This document shows positions 21,919 through 35,039 of a stretch of 64,000 nt of DNA, piece by piece. Made by a program: the position numbers and the translations under genes. How positions within the stretch are numbered: the stretch's first letter is position 1; the number at the start of each line of letters is the position of its first letter. This DNA comes from Numida meleagris (lineage: Eukaryota; Chordata; Aves; Galliformes; Numididae). The stretch lies in the NCBI RefSeq assembly GCF_002078875.1, contig NC_034421.1, positions 10,594,872 through 10,658,871 of the forward strand, written 5' to 3'. The notes beneath the pieces were generated by a model that was not told the DNA's origin, searched no databases, and saw only the letters and a program-made list of their open reading frames with translations.

Positions 21919-24184
21919 GAAGGCATTTATTAAGGCTGCAGTGTATTTAAGAACAAGCACAGATCAATAGTCCAACAAATATTCATTTCACATAACTCCT
22001 TTTCAGAAGAGAAGTCAGATGGAGCCATTTTTTTTTTCTGAAATTTCAAGCAGAGATCAGTGAAAACCAGTAGTTAACCCCCTCTGAGGAATCACTGGTG
22101 GTGAAGGATTGGCAGGAGCTGGTAGCACGCAGGAGCAGTGGTCCTGGCTCACGAGTGGCATGGACTCAGGGAAACTTGCTATTTCAGCAATGAAAGGCCA
22201 GGAGGAATGAATACAATCGATGAACCATTTGGTGTGCTGGTCCCAAAGTTAGCCAGGCTGAACTTGGTCATTTTAGAAATCAGTACCTTTCTCTGGTTAT
22301 TTTTCATCTCAATGTATGTTACTTCAGCGAGCTTTGCACCAGTATTGCTCTCTGCCTAGTTGTAACTGAGAGATACAAGCAACATCACAAGGAAAATTAT
22401 TCTCATGAGATTTCAAACTTAATTATGCAAACCCAAGACAAGGTTAAGATTTTAATGAAATTTCTAAGTATTGACATTTTTCAACTACAACATAGCTAAA
22501 CCTGACTTTGGCAGGGAATGCAGCACGTACTGGGAAGGCAGCACACAGCCTACAACTGAGCAATCATCCCAGACCTTGGGACAACTTGCATCAGCAATCT
22601 GTCTCATCAGAATGACACAAGAAATTGCATAACCAAAGCACCTGCCTCAGTGAAACAAAAAGAAACGGAGCCTTGTATGCTGGGTGCTAAAAACTCGGGG
22701 TGGCAGTGATGGTGATTTCTTGATGCTACAATAAGGATCAGGCTGTATTCCAAAATATGGAATATTATTTCTCTCACAGGCTGGTTTTAAATAAATATCA
22801 CCACCAGACCACTCTGTTTTGTTGTATATTGGTCTGTTCTTTCCATCCTTTTTGGAGCTGGCAGCTCTCCTTAGAGCTCATAGCAGTGGAAAAAAAAAAA
22901 GCCAGAGGGCTTTAAATTTTTAAGTCGGTGTTTTGAAAATACTGCTGTATGTATTAGGCTTCTCCTGTTTTAGAGGCCCTTTCCTGGAGAGTCTTCCAAC
23001 AGGAATATCATTTACATCAGCAAGGCTTTTTGGCAGTTTTTCTTTTTTTTCCTTTTTATAACCACGTTGCAGTGAGACATCAGTTTAGGCAGCCAGCACT
23101 GCAATAAAACTGACAACAGGTTTATTCTCCTGCTCCTCATGGGACCGATAGGAATTTTCAAAAAGAAAGCAGGAGGGAAGAAACAGCAACAACATGTGCC
23201 TATGATCTGCTTTGTCCCAGCATCCCAATTCTGCTCTTTTCACAGCGAGCCTCATTTGAAGATCCAACGCTTTTCTTATATTTCATTAGATACTTTATTC
23301 ATTTGGATTACTCTGCAGGGACACTATATTAGAACTGAGGAATTAGGAGATCCTAGTGGCTTCAATATTGGATTTTACCTTTCAGGTCTAACTAACTGTC
23401 CACTGTTCTCATCAACCCATCCAAATCACCGTGAGGCACTAGTGCCCCATTGCCCCTCTGCCAAAGGGAATCCCTACAAAAGCACTGAACAGTTCAGGAA
23501 AACAAACCCAAAAGAGTCCTTTCAGGTCATCCTCGAAGAGACTTTCATCCTACAAGGAAGAAATCACTGAAAGCTCTCCTAGCTGTTGTGCCTGAAGCTA
23601 CACAAGTTCTACCTCTGCCTCTGACCCAGCACGGGGCAGTGGTTCCATAAGCAAAGGCTTTTTTTGCACCAGGTGCCCACTGGGTTGTTTTCTGACCACA
23701 AAAAGATGTCTGTCATTCCCTCACCATCAGAGAAAAGACACAATGCACACAATGATGGTCTGGATTTCCACTCAACCCTATTTCACCCTCTAACTGATAT
23801 TGTGAGCACGATCCCCAAAGGCCAGAGGATGAGCCGACAGTCCAGGAAAGTCTTCTGGCCATGCATGGGTGTTTGCTTCCACACTGCCTGAGCCAGGGGC
23901 CACAGCTCCCAGCTCAGCTGGCTCTGGTGCAGACCAGCACACTTGCAACAAACATGCTGACAGATTAGAAATTGCATTTTGATTTAGTGGGCTTGGTCCC
24001 AACTGTCTAAGATGTAATTGTATCTTAAAAAGGAAATTAATCCATCCTTTCTACCTAGCAGCTACAATTCCCAAACACTCATAGACCCTGCATGAATGTT
24101 GGAGGGTGGCTAGAGTATACACACAAACTTCTTTAGAGAAAAATACTGCGTTTTTAGAAGGAAAAACTTACAGGTTTGCTTGGG
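21919..24184. other. non-coding stretch, no gene seen
   Basis: Unique sequence with T or A runs at 22028-22037 and about 22890-22900. A perfect 12-bp palindrome GGCACTAGTGCC is at 23435-23446. The plus frame 23139-23570 (143 codons) has no domain. Confidence 0.55.
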
Positions 24185-24340
24185 CTTGAGAAAGTTTTTC
24201 TCTTATGCAATTGCACATATTCCAGCTGCAAACGGACGCTGTGCCCAGGTGGTGGCGCCTGCAAATCACAGATCCCTTCCCCGTAATTATTCGGTAATTC
24301 ATTTCAGGCGGGTTGCACATTGTTGAGCTTTATGGTTTAT
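24185..24340. promoter_or_regulatory. block with conserved-element look
   Basis: Mixed GC and AT short motifs (CCAGGTGGTGGCGCC, CCGTAATTATTCGGTAATTC, GGGTTGCACATTGTTGAGC) with no frame and no repeat match. The E-box CAGGTG plus TAATTA combination is compatible with an enhancer; this is inference only. Confidence 0.22.
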
Positions 24341-25430
24341 CTCAGAGGAAAATAGAAGTCTCATTGTATCGCAGCCCCTCAACTACCACCCGCCCCAGCA
24401 CCGCAACCCCTACCTTCCTTTCCCCAGAAACCACTGACTGTATCATGGTTCTGGGTTAAATTAGCTTCTACAGCCGCCTTCCTTAAGGGGAGAAATAGGA
24501 CCAGAGTAAGATATAAGAAAAGAAAATACTTAGATTTTAGACTAAAGATTCTGTGTCCCATGGGAAATACATAATTCAAGATATTTGTAAATATGTTTGC
24601 GATGTGCTGAAAAGCTGAACTGGAACAACAACAAAAAACACACCAAGAAACCAGACCTAAGAATCCCAATCTTTGATGGAAATCAGGCAGGCAGGTGTAG
24701 GTGTGTCTGTGAGGGTGCTGCATGCAGCATTAGGATCTGCTCAGTGGCAGCCTCACAACCAAAATGAAGCTCTGAAACTCTGTTTAGTACAGGCCAGAGC
24801 GACTACTTGATATACAGGATAGATAATGTTCACTTGGGGGGTGTGGGGGGGTGAAATTAAAGCTATTGAGAATATTAGAGTATGGAGGGAGACAAGATTA
24901 ATTAATTTCAAGTGAATCACAAATGGTTCAGGGATTCAGAGTCTGCACGCAGAGTAAAAGTAAAAAGCTTCGGACTCAGTGTCTGAAAATCAGCTCAGTA
25001 AAACACTCAAGTCTGGATGCTCATCTTGGATCGGTCTTTTCAGGAACAGAAGGATTACCTCAGACAGACTGCGACACAAGAACTGCAAACATGCAGGACA
25101 TGGGAGAAAAGCCTGTTTCCCGGAATGAAAATGTTTTATTTGAATTTTGTGGTCATTGCTAATAGAGGTCTGGATTTAACAAACCTTTTCCTCTAAATGT
25201 ATGTGTTCAGATACCTAAATGTTAATTCTGACCTTTGTCTACTAAGTACATCCAATGTTCCTCAGATATTTCAGTCACCTGTAGCAACTACCCATTCCTT
25301 GCACTTCACTATGTTCATTGTCCTTCTAAAGATTCCCAGAAGAGGGAAAAAATGTTGAGGAGCAGAGATACACAAAACTGAGTTCAGATTTGAGAGCAAT
25401 TTCACATTTTTTAGGTTGTTCCTTACAGAA
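24341..25430. other. non-coding stretch with a G-rich run
   Basis: Unique sequence. At 24836-24852 the plus strand reads G6-TGT-G7, which could in principle fold as a G-quadruplex if each run is split. No gene content. Confidence 0.55.
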
Positions 25431-25548
25431 AAACAAAAAAAAAAACCAACAACCCTCCCCTCACCCCAAAAAAAAACAAAAGAACACCAACCAACCAACC
25501 AACCAACGACCCAATACAACAGAAAAATAAAACACCCCAAACCCAAAC
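25431..25548 (+). repeat. A/C-rich tract with (CCAA)5 microsatellite
   Basis: A-runs and C-runs alternate, with five exact CCAA units at 25487-25506. The minus frame 25271-25546 owes its length to this tract (W/G/V/F runs) and is an artefact. Confidence 0.8.
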
Positions 25549-26369
25549 TTATTGAGCTTTCTTGGCAGAAAGGATTTTCCTAGCAGATTTCAGGACTGCC
25601 ATTTGTAGTCCCAAGGAAGCACCTCTTCATCTAAGCCTTGTTCATAAGTAAAAAGGCTTGACTGGGTTGAGAAATCACTAGATCCCCTGAAGCTCAAACA
25701 TCCCTGGCCTACAATCAGCACCTTGGCAAAAAGTAACTCCTGGCAATACTGAAGCTGAACATTTTGTTCAGCACTGTGTGTGAACTAGGAGGCTGGGCAC
25801 GCTGGTGCCACCCACCTCCCCCCTCCCCTGCACCTCCTTGCAGCCTGCTCTCCAGGGGATGCTCTGACTGCTGGACTCTTGCTTGCAGGGTGTTCCTTGC
25901 CTTCCTCTGGCTGCGAGACCTCGTTGGCAGCCCCAGCTAAGCAGGATCACTGCTGCTTGCCCAGCTCCATGTGCTCGGCACAGCTCTGCACCTGCCCCAC
26001 TGCATGGGGCCATGCTACACGGGAAGGGCACCGTGCTGCTACAGCTGCGCCTGGCGTTTGCATTACAATGCTGCAAACACTTAGCTATGAGTTATAGCTC
26101 CTCTGAGACCAGCTGACTGCAGGTATCATGCATAAAGTGAAGCAAATTCACACATTCTTGTCCTCAGATGATTTCCAGTCTGAATTCTAAAGGATCTCAT
26201 TCCTCTCTCAGCACAGCTGGTATCTGGTAGCGGCAAGAGCTTCACTCGGGTTGGGCAGCAGACACGAACAGCACAGCTAGCTGGGATGCAAACAGCATTG
26301 GTGCTAAAGAGAATTTCAGTTTCAAGATTTGGATTTTTTTTTTAATATGGTTAAAAGCAAGAGTCTCGG
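25549..26369. other. non-coding stretch with GC-rich patch
   Basis: About 25790-26070 is GC-rich with overlapping antisense frames (25768-26076 minus, 25879-26097 and 25883-26116 plus). TCTTGCTTGCAG|GG at about 25878-25891 is acceptor-like but no exon follows convincingly. Confidence 0.45.
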
Positions 26370-26449
26370 GGATATATGAAGGTATGTATGATATAGGATA
26401 TATGAATATAGTGTATGAAAATGAATAGGTGTATATAAGGATATATGAA
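26370..26449 (+). repeat. degenerate GGATATATGAA repeat cluster
   Basis: Exact GGATATATGAA at 26370-26380, 26396-26406 and 26439-26449, with related TATGTATGATATA and GTATGAAAATGAAT between. A decayed tandem array of roughly 26-43 bp spacing. Confidence 0.6.
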
Positions 26450-26844
26450 GCCATAAACAAAGAGACAAAGTCCAGAAAGATTCATTGAGAAAGACAAAAA
26501 ATGGAATATACCTAGCTCTCTTCTATGACATTTGATTATGTATCACAGACAACTTAAAGAAACCTTGTACTTTAAGATCGACATATTTTTATGCTAACAG
26601 CGACAGATGTTGCACATACACCCTCGTCCCTCTTGCAGAAGAGCCAATATATGTGCAGTGTGGGCTCCGTGTGTCAGTGATTTTGGATGGGATTCACATT
26701 TGCTAACTTAGCGCCTACAAACAGAGCACCAGAACTGACCAGACCGGGCTCTCCTGACAGCTGTTTTTCCAGGGCCATTTCAAGAGCCACAAGTGTTACT
26801 GCTGAGGATTTAAAGATAAAATGCTGCATGAAGTTTAAAGTTTA
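26450..26844. other. non-coding stretch, no gene seen
   Basis: Unique sequence without a frame or motif of note. Confidence 0.6.
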
Positions 26845-26895
26845 AACTACAATCCTGTAAGTGCCCAAGTGTGAATTTCTTTTACTAGCACAGAC
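26845..26895. repeat. ancient repeat relic
   Basis: CTACAATCCTGTAAGTGCCCAAGTGTGAATTTCTTTTACTAGCACA follows, with substitutions, a remembered old sauropsid repeat string (caatcctgtaaacacttacacacgtgagtaactttactcaca). One copy, no paired arm. Confidence 0.35.
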
Positions 26896-29800
26896 AATGG
26901 ATCTATTAAGTAAGTTATTTTTTCCTTTTAAATGCTGATAATATTTTAGTGACAAAATGGCATCTTTGGCTGAATTAAGCCAAACCAAAGCTTTGAGCAT
27001 GTCTATTTTTTGAAAGAAAGGATCAATCCTGACGCGTTGTTTCAGCTTCTAGAAAAAAAAACAATATTTGGGTTTAACATTAATTCAGAAAGACAAATTC
27101 ATCCAGAATGATCTAAGAGGTGGAACGGGAGCTCTGTTTGAAGGAGTATGATCAGTGTCTGAGAGCTGTGCCAAAGACTGCTTTTTATCAGCTCAGTGTG
27201 GATCCAAATTTCTCTGGCACTCCAGAATGAAGAGGATCCGTTTGATCAGCAAAAGAAACGGAGAAGTCCTGCTCTTTACTGTTGGTGTCTCAAAAAATGA
27301 TGACAAAAAATCCCAACAAGACCAAACACCCATAATTAGAGGTACTGAGGTTTTCAGCTGTCATAGTTGAAGTTTGTCAGCGGGCCCAAAAGCTACTAGC
27401 GGGTGAGAAAAACCCACAGAGTAATCCTATAAGCCTCATTTCCACAGAAAACCTGGCTGCACAATTTCCAGCATTTGTCAGAAGTGTTAAGAGATTTAAA
27501 TAAGAGTCTAGTTAAAATATGCTCACAAGAGTTCCAAAGACTCGATTCTCAGTATGTTGTAATAGTTAGGCTCCTTTAGTTTAGTCACTAGCTTCTGTGA
27601 ACATGAATGATACCTGGGGAACCGAGTATTCCCTTTAGTTAATAAATGCCACAGGAATTAATACCACTGGTGCCAGCACTGCTGATGGCAATGCACAAGC
27701 AAAGCAAGAGTAGGAAATTCAAGACTAAGTAAAAGAATCTGCAATTATAGAGGGAGATCCCTTTATTCTGTTCTGCTGACAGAGAAGAATGGCAACAGTG
27801 GACTTCACAAGCTAGCCAGATATTAGCAGACATCTCCTGTAATGCCTTGCAACATGCAAACACCTGAAATGCTGGGCACAAGGCCATGACGTAGCTTAAT
27901 ATCCTGTGGGCATAATATTACTGAAATTAAAATAAAGGATACAGGTGAGATATTTAATTTTTCAAAAACACTGACTTTCTCAGAAATAACGAAACACAGT
28001 TCAGGACATGCTAAGTTAAATACAGAGTGAAACAGGATACAGAAACAGAGACATCAGGGTTAGCAAACCGAAGCCAGCTCTCTAACTCCTTGAACATGCT
28101 GCAACAGACCGTGCATTTATTTATACCCGTTTGAGGCTCAAGCAAGAGATTCAGACTTTCTGGAATGTGTGATTTATTTCTGAACTGAAGGCTAATATAT
28201 TCTTAAGAATAAAGAAAAAAAAATCTCCAAACCCCCTAAGGTTTTATTTGATCTACAGTAATCCTGTTCTTACCAATCACTGCATTCAAACAAACTTTAA
28301 ACATCACCCAAATAAGCAAGCAACCCCCAAACCATCAACTTTTCCCTACATTTTAGGATCTGACAATAAAACCAGCTCCAACTGCAAGGCACAGTAAAAA
28401 AGAGCGTGTAGAGGAACAGGCATTGCCTATAACAACCTCAGCAAACGGGAGCAGCCATCCCTGCAGTGACTCCCCCAAGCCCTCTGGAGCAGCAGCACAG
28501 CAACTGGGTTACCAGAAGGTTTCTCAGCTGTAAGATGTGAGAGATATTTTTGCTCCAGATCATTCCTTGGAGGAAAGCAGGGAATCCAGAAACTAAGAAT
28601 AAAAAGATAAAGGAGGAAGAAAAAAAAAGACTATCGGGAAAACCTTGCACAGAAAGAAGCTAGAAGTTTGTAGGATGATCTGTGAAGAGGAGTGTGGAAA
28701 ATCTCACTGTCAGAGACACATAAAGCTGGAACTGGATGAGATAATGCCCTTGAAATTTTATCTGTAGGAAAGGCTCATGCTTATTTTTTTCTCAGCTGTG
28801 TTAGTCCCACTGAGGTGGCCACACATGCAAGGAGGATTTTGCTCTGCATGAACAACTAAGATGACAATCCCTATGTCTGCATTGTAAAAGTGTTTTTGTA
28901 AAAATCTTAAAGATTTATCTTGTTCAGAAAACATAGCTTGACAATGAGATCCCAAGTTGAGCTTGTGGAGGGGAGCAAAACCCCCATTTCTTACACACAC
29001 AGCAACAACAAACTCCCCACCAAACTCCTGCAAACCATTGCACACGGAGGTGAACAACACTTCTTATTCAAAATCCCTTTTCCAAGACGACCTGTCTTAA
29101 CAGCCCAACAACAGCACGAGCTCAGCATGCTCACGAGTAATGTCTGCAGGAGCCTTGGGTCTTGGACGGATGGACCTGGGGGCACCTGGCCCTGGCTGCC
29201 ACCACTGCTCTGCAGGTGCAGTGCCAACAGCAGGCAGGAGGGTGCCTGCTCACCAGCTGTGCCACATGCAGGGCAGCCCTCGGGCACCAGCAGCATGGGC
29301 AGACCCACCAGAGGGTGAGCCATGATGCTCACATGTGGAACGGGACAGGCAATTCTGGGGCAATGGGTCTGCTTCTTCAGCAGCTGCTGGCAGGCAAAGC
29401 TCCATTTCAGAATGAAATGGGTGAGGAAATACAAATAAAGTTAATACAGTTTGCAGCAGTGGACTGACTCTTTGTGTGAGATGTTTCTTTTTGCTAATAA
29501 AAGTTGCTCCTGCAGAATCTCATTCCTTTTTTTCAGTACAATTGCTGCTTCTTAATGGGGTGACAGACTATGCTGTCTGTATTAGTCAGCAATAGATGTA
29601 AGAGAGAAGCTTTGCCTGGTGGTGCCAAGCCTCAGTGTAATTTCTGCAGACATCCTCATCTGAAAACACCTCGGGTGACAGTTTGGCAGGCACACTGGCA
29701 TTTCCAGCCGAGTCCCTGCTCCTCCTCATTGAACTTCAGCACTGCCTAAAGTCACTAAATGAGACAGAAACCCCTCTGTGGTTGGAAGGGTACTGAGTGA

Positions 29801-31636
29801 GCTAGTCTTAGTCTCTATGTCTAAATAAAGCAAATAAACTTCATGTGGAAGGTGGAAAGGAGATATGGAGAGCGTCCCACCTCTGGTTCGTGGCAGGACA
29901 AAGCCTTGTGCTGCACCTTGCCAAGGACTGAAGGGATGTTGGAGGATGAGCTGCTTTTCCAGCCCCACATCAGTGTCCCTGCTGCCACACCAGGCTGGTA
30001 CCAGCACCTATAATGGCAATGTCTGTGCTGGGCTGAGCCCTCTCCCTTATCTGCTCAATTATTTAGGTCATCAGCATTGCTGCTGCTAAGCTCAAAGGAG
30101 AGGAAACACTGTTCTCACCCATTTATGCGAGCAGTGCCTTCCTGGCCCCATCAGTGCTCAGACACTGCAGCATAGATTTTGCTTTAGAAACCTGACAGCC
30201 CAAGTCAGGCCTCTTTCTAATCTCACTATTCCCCTTGGAAAGCAAATGCATTTCTTTTGAGACCGCAGAGAGCATTCAGCCCAGACTCTTGGCTTTCACT
30301 GGTTGCAGATACTTTGAAAGACTAACTCCTGTTAATTAGAAAAGGATAAACAAACTCAGATCTTGCAAGTGCAGCTCTTATACTGACCAGTTCCAAAGGG
30401 GAAGGGGATTTGGAAGGTGGTTTGCCAGACATGTTTCTGAACCATCACTTGAATTAAAACAGACCCCATTCATTTTACGTGCCTTCTGAAAGCTACATTC
30501 CCAGTGAAAAGAAAGTAACATATTGATAACAGCATGCTCTGCCACAAGAGAGAATTGAGAATCACCCACGCGTTGCCTCGAAAACAAACAACCCCCAAAC
30601 AATTGATCAGTCACTGCTAGTATAGAGACAGTCTATTACGGAGAAAAATACAGGTGGAAAAAAATCATCAGGGATGTGCAAATACCTTTATTTAAATTCA
30701 AGCAAATCAAAGTAAGCTTAGCTCCTATAAAGGGGAACAATGGATTACGGATGCATTTTTTTCAGGTCTTGGCAGAAAGAGAACACATTTCCAGGCTATG
30801 GGAGTCATTTCCCTGCCAAGGCTGGGATTTCTGAGATGGCTTAACCTGACTGCCAGGAAACGTGGAAGTGCATCAGAGACTTCTGTATAAATTGTTGCTT
30901 TGGCTCCCTGCATGTAATCTGAACACAGCCCCACGACTGAGCTCTTTATCCAAGCGCCCTGGGAGCACCACAATGCGAGCATCCACGGGACACTGTGCAG
31001 CACTGCCAGCAACACGATGAGCCACAGTCAGTCCTAGAAACTTTCACTGGGCATGTGAAATGCTTAATAAAGAAAAAAAAATGGACTAGTTTGCAGAGCA
31101 GTCTATGGAAAAAACAAGGATGAAAAACCATCTACCTATAGAAGGTTGTGAGAAACAGTGAGCAAGACCACCTCACTCTATGCACTATAGCTGTGCATGC
31201 AGATGACTGCACTCAGAGGAGAGGCTGACTCCTGTGCACAGTGCACAGTGACTGATGCAGTGCCATCCTAACCTCAAGCAGACCTTGTCCTGAATGAAGG
31301 AAGCCATCAGCCAGACCTTCACAACTGGAGGTAAGAAAAACGCCAGCTGAGAGTGGCCACAATACCTCTTGTTTTCATAATTTTCATTTCCTTTTTCTGC
31401 TGTGGCATGTAACTCCATGTCTAATTTTAGTTCAGTCTGTCCACTGCCTACCTTCATTGCTTTGGGAATATTCATGACAGATCTTCACCTCAGAGGAAGT
31501 ATAAGTTTGAAATGACAAAACCAGACCATGGTTTCTAACTAACGCTACCACTTTCTGACTGACATTTCTCCCAAGCAGTCAAAATATTAACAAATACCTC
31601 AATTAGAAAGGAATAATGACAAGAATTCATTGGGAA
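26896..31636. other. non-coding stretch, no gene seen
   Basis: About 4.7 kb. Mostly AT-rich, with a GC-rich patch at 29130-29340 where frames overlap on both strands (28920-29318 plus; 28991-29434 minus, 147 codons). Neither has a recognisable domain. Nothing else stands out. Confidence 0.5.
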
Positions 31637-31805
31637 TCGCTCACCCTTCTTCCCTCACTGCTGCCCTGCTGTGCCCATTCTGAAATCCACCTCCCAGCGG
31701 CGCTGCGGGGCTCAGCTGCGCCATGATGGGGCCTGGTGCCGGGGCCGCCCCACCTCTGCTCACAGAGGCCCTGAGGCCCTGCTGCCAGCACCAGACGTGG
31801 GCACA
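31637..31805. repeat. copy B of an unnamed GC-rich dispersed repeat
   Basis: Aligns over its whole length with 5566-5730 in the same orientation; shared blocks are CTTCCCTCACTGCTGCCC, GAAATCCACCTCCCAGC, CCACCTCTGCTCACAGAGGCC and CTGCCAGCAC. This copy is the more GC- and CpG-rich of the two (GCGGCGCTGCGGGGC, GTGCCGGGGCCGCC), which suggests it is the younger or less decayed one. Family unknown. Confidence 0.65.
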
Positions 31806-34800
31806 CACCCTGCACCATGCTAGAGACTTCCCACAAAAACCGGAAATAATTTGGCCACAACATCTTCCAGCTTAATTTCCAAGAGAAAATATTCAGTGTT
31901 TTCTAAAGTTCGGGGTAAAAATCCAGTTCTACCAAATTTTAGGATCTGTGGTACACTACCCAACTGTTTATTCAAAAGATAGAGATGCTGCCATTCGCCA
32001 TCCAGCTTTCAGAACCCAGGTCACTGATTTGTCTCTCTACTGCTATAGAGGAGGAAGCTTTATAGGGTCATTTCCATTGTAACCATTTCCCCATTTCCCT
32101 GAGTGGCTGAATTGCCTCTTAGAGTTTTTAGATACAAGTACCAGAATCTGCAAACCAATAATATCTCAATTGCTGGTCTCTGTTATTAGTTAAAAACTGA
32201 AACTTTTTTGCTGTTACTTTTCATAAAACATACTTTGCCCAAATTTCTAAGTTGAGTTCAGCTCCAAAAGGCATTAAAATATAATAACTCCACTCTTTCA
32301 TTTCTAACATACTTCTAATGTAATCCCCTTCTTAAATCTACTCTTTTGTTAAAACTGTATGAGAAAAGCATTCCAAATGATCTGGTTTGTGTTACACAAC
32401 TCTTTTTTCAGTAGGACCATTTTACCCTCTCACTGACAGACCACTCTGCTTTAAGCTGAAGCTCTGAAGCGCTCCCTGGGTTGCTCTGCTTGTAGTGGCT
32501 GAAAAGTCTTCTGTGCTGGCAATGACTTGAAGACTTCTTAGCCACTTCAAGTTTTTTGAAGAACTGGCTGACACTGAGAGCCTTAAAGTTTAGTGCCTGC
32601 TGTAGCTCTTCTGGAGGGAAACATATTCCATTTATGCAACAAACTGTTTAGGTACCCTGTAATGCCTGCTGGTATCCAAATTACCTCTTGTGTGGGAAAC
32701 TCTGATGCAGTTGTTGAAGAACAGGGTTAGTATAAAACACCATTAGTACAAACATACATACATAGTCTAAAAGCCTTCCTTATGCATAGCCTGGATTAGA
32801 GCCCTAAACTCTGCATGAGTGACTCCTCTGGGAACAGAATAGCAGTCTTGCATTGGAGATGGAGCTTGGAATTCCTGAAAGCACTTTCTTCTGTTTAGAT
32901 CTTCACAACAAGTGCAGCATTTCATCCCAATATTTAACAATATCAGAAAGTAATGACATACATTATTTAAAGCCCTCTTCCCCCTTGCGCTGACCCCATC
33001 ACTTTTTTTCTTCCTAATGCACTTTGCCCCAAAACCACTGAAATGATTTCTCTTAACTTAAAAATATATCACGTTTTTTGCCTTTGAACTTCTTCAGATT
33101 TGAATGCAGCAAGACTTACTATGAGTAGTCATTTATTTCTGATTTAAGTGTAGTATTTTTTAAATGCTTACTTGATAGACCTCTATCCTTCCCCCAGACA
33201 TCTGCCTCAATTTCTGTTGTTCTTGACTCTAACCATAAGCCATTGCAGACAACAAGGGGAAGCCGTGACCAGATGTTAGAATGAAGACAGACTAGCTGAC
33301 TGCTCTCCTACCACCATGCTTTCCCTTCCTATCCCCATGTACACACTGCTATCTTTTTTTTCTTGTCGGCACTAACGCTGATGACATGCAGCTCAACTTG
33401 CTCAGAGAAATAATTTATTTAATATGGCAAGGCTAGTTTGAAGCTAGACCAGAGAACTGACCCCGCTGATCACACTGTTATATGAAGTCTAATTCTGGTA
33501 CAAGGGAGGAGGTTTAATCCATTTCTCAAACTGTTGCTAATTTCAGAACATATGAAATCTCTGTAGATAAATATTATTGAATTTACATAGCAGAGAGAAT
33601 ATTTTCTGTGTTGAAGACGGTAACAAAGTGTTACCTTAAATTGCACTGCTCAGAAAGCCATTGAAAGAGCGGTGTGGATTCTCCCATATCCCTAAATTAC
33701 TTGAATTATTATTATTTTTAATAATAGTAAATCAATATAAAACAAGACTATGGCTATAAATGGAACCAAGAGAAATTTGTCACCTTGTACTCAATCAAGA
33801 GAAGAAACCACACAGTCTGACAATTTTTTACCCTTACTATTTTCAGTCCTAGATTTTTTTTCCAGCAACATCAAAGTAATTGAACAATATACAACATTAG
33901 CTGGTGAATGCTTGTACTTTAGTGTGGGCAGATGATGTATAGTGACTTCCCTTCCTTGGGCTCTATTCCATCTCCACCTCTGCAATCTCAGAAACATGAA
34001 ACCCCCAAAAGTTATAGCATTAAAGTTAATGTGAGGAGAAAACAGGTTATTCACTTTAGCTGAAAGAGCAGGATCCCTGATGAGAAATCACAAGTCAGCA
34101 ATTTCTGGGATGACTTCCAAAGGCACAAATAGGTGCTAGGGCTCATAGTCACAGAAAATCAAAGGTACTTTGATAGCTTAATTGCATCACTTTATTTAAA
34201 CAGTGACAGTCCCACTAAGCTGAATTACCACACAGCTCTGGAGAAGCTGGCCACCAGTTTTACTCTCCAGAATCTCTCACCATCTCTTCCTCCAAATATC
34301 TGAGCGCTGTGTAACACGTAACTTTTATAGATACAAAGACACACTATAACTTCCTCTGTTCTTAAAGAATGCCTTCAGTGGGAAAACCAGAAGGAGCCGC
34401 AGACAGTGTGGGTTGCAGTCACTATGCTGTGTGAAGGCCAGCCCTGGGCAGGCACGCCAAGGAAGTGAGGCAGAGAGAACTAGGAGTGCTCACCCTGATA
34501 GCCTGTCCCTTGAGGATATGCTCAGTCTGCAGGACACATTTGCCACTACTTTCACACATATCTTAATCATGATATGCCACATGAAGGGGCATCATTCAGT
34601 ACCTTATGCCCTCAGCTCTTTTGAGAAACTCCTACATTCATTGTTTGAGAACAGGACTTTTAAAAATAATGGATGGGAAAATGAACAAAAAACACCATGA
34701 AAAAGAACAACTCCTCCCTCCACCCTGCCAAATCCGCCATGCCTGGTAAAACAGAGAAGTCATCATTTGTTTTGGTTCAGACAAATTGCTTTCTGAAAGC

Positions 34801-35039
34801 TGTACTTTACATGAAGAGACTCCACACAAATATGCAATTAAATACTGCTTTCCTGAACAGAAGTGGCCACACAGAGCAAGATGTCAACACATCCCTACAA
34901 GATTTCTCCAAGAGTTCAGCAGAATAATTAGCTTTGGTACTGTTGCACAGTAGTTTTTATCTATCAGAGCTTTATCTCGCCTTCTCTCAGTGGTAAGTCT
35001 AAGAGAAATCCTGAACATTTGCCTCATGGGTCTAATCAT
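31806..35039. other. non-coding stretch, no gene seen
   Basis: AT-rich unique sequence. Short ATT/AAT runs lie at about 33709-33728. Frames are all under 100 codons with no domain. TCTCAGTGGTAAGT at 34985-34998 contains a donor-like GGTAAGT but no exon can be built around it. Confidence 0.55.

Noticed and set aside
25271..25546. 91-codon minus frame with W/G/V/F runs
   Set aside because: Created by the A/C-rich simple tract.
28991..29434. 147-codon minus frame overlapping a 132-codon plus frame
   Set aside because: Mutually antisense frames in a GC-rich patch, no domain; chance is more likely.
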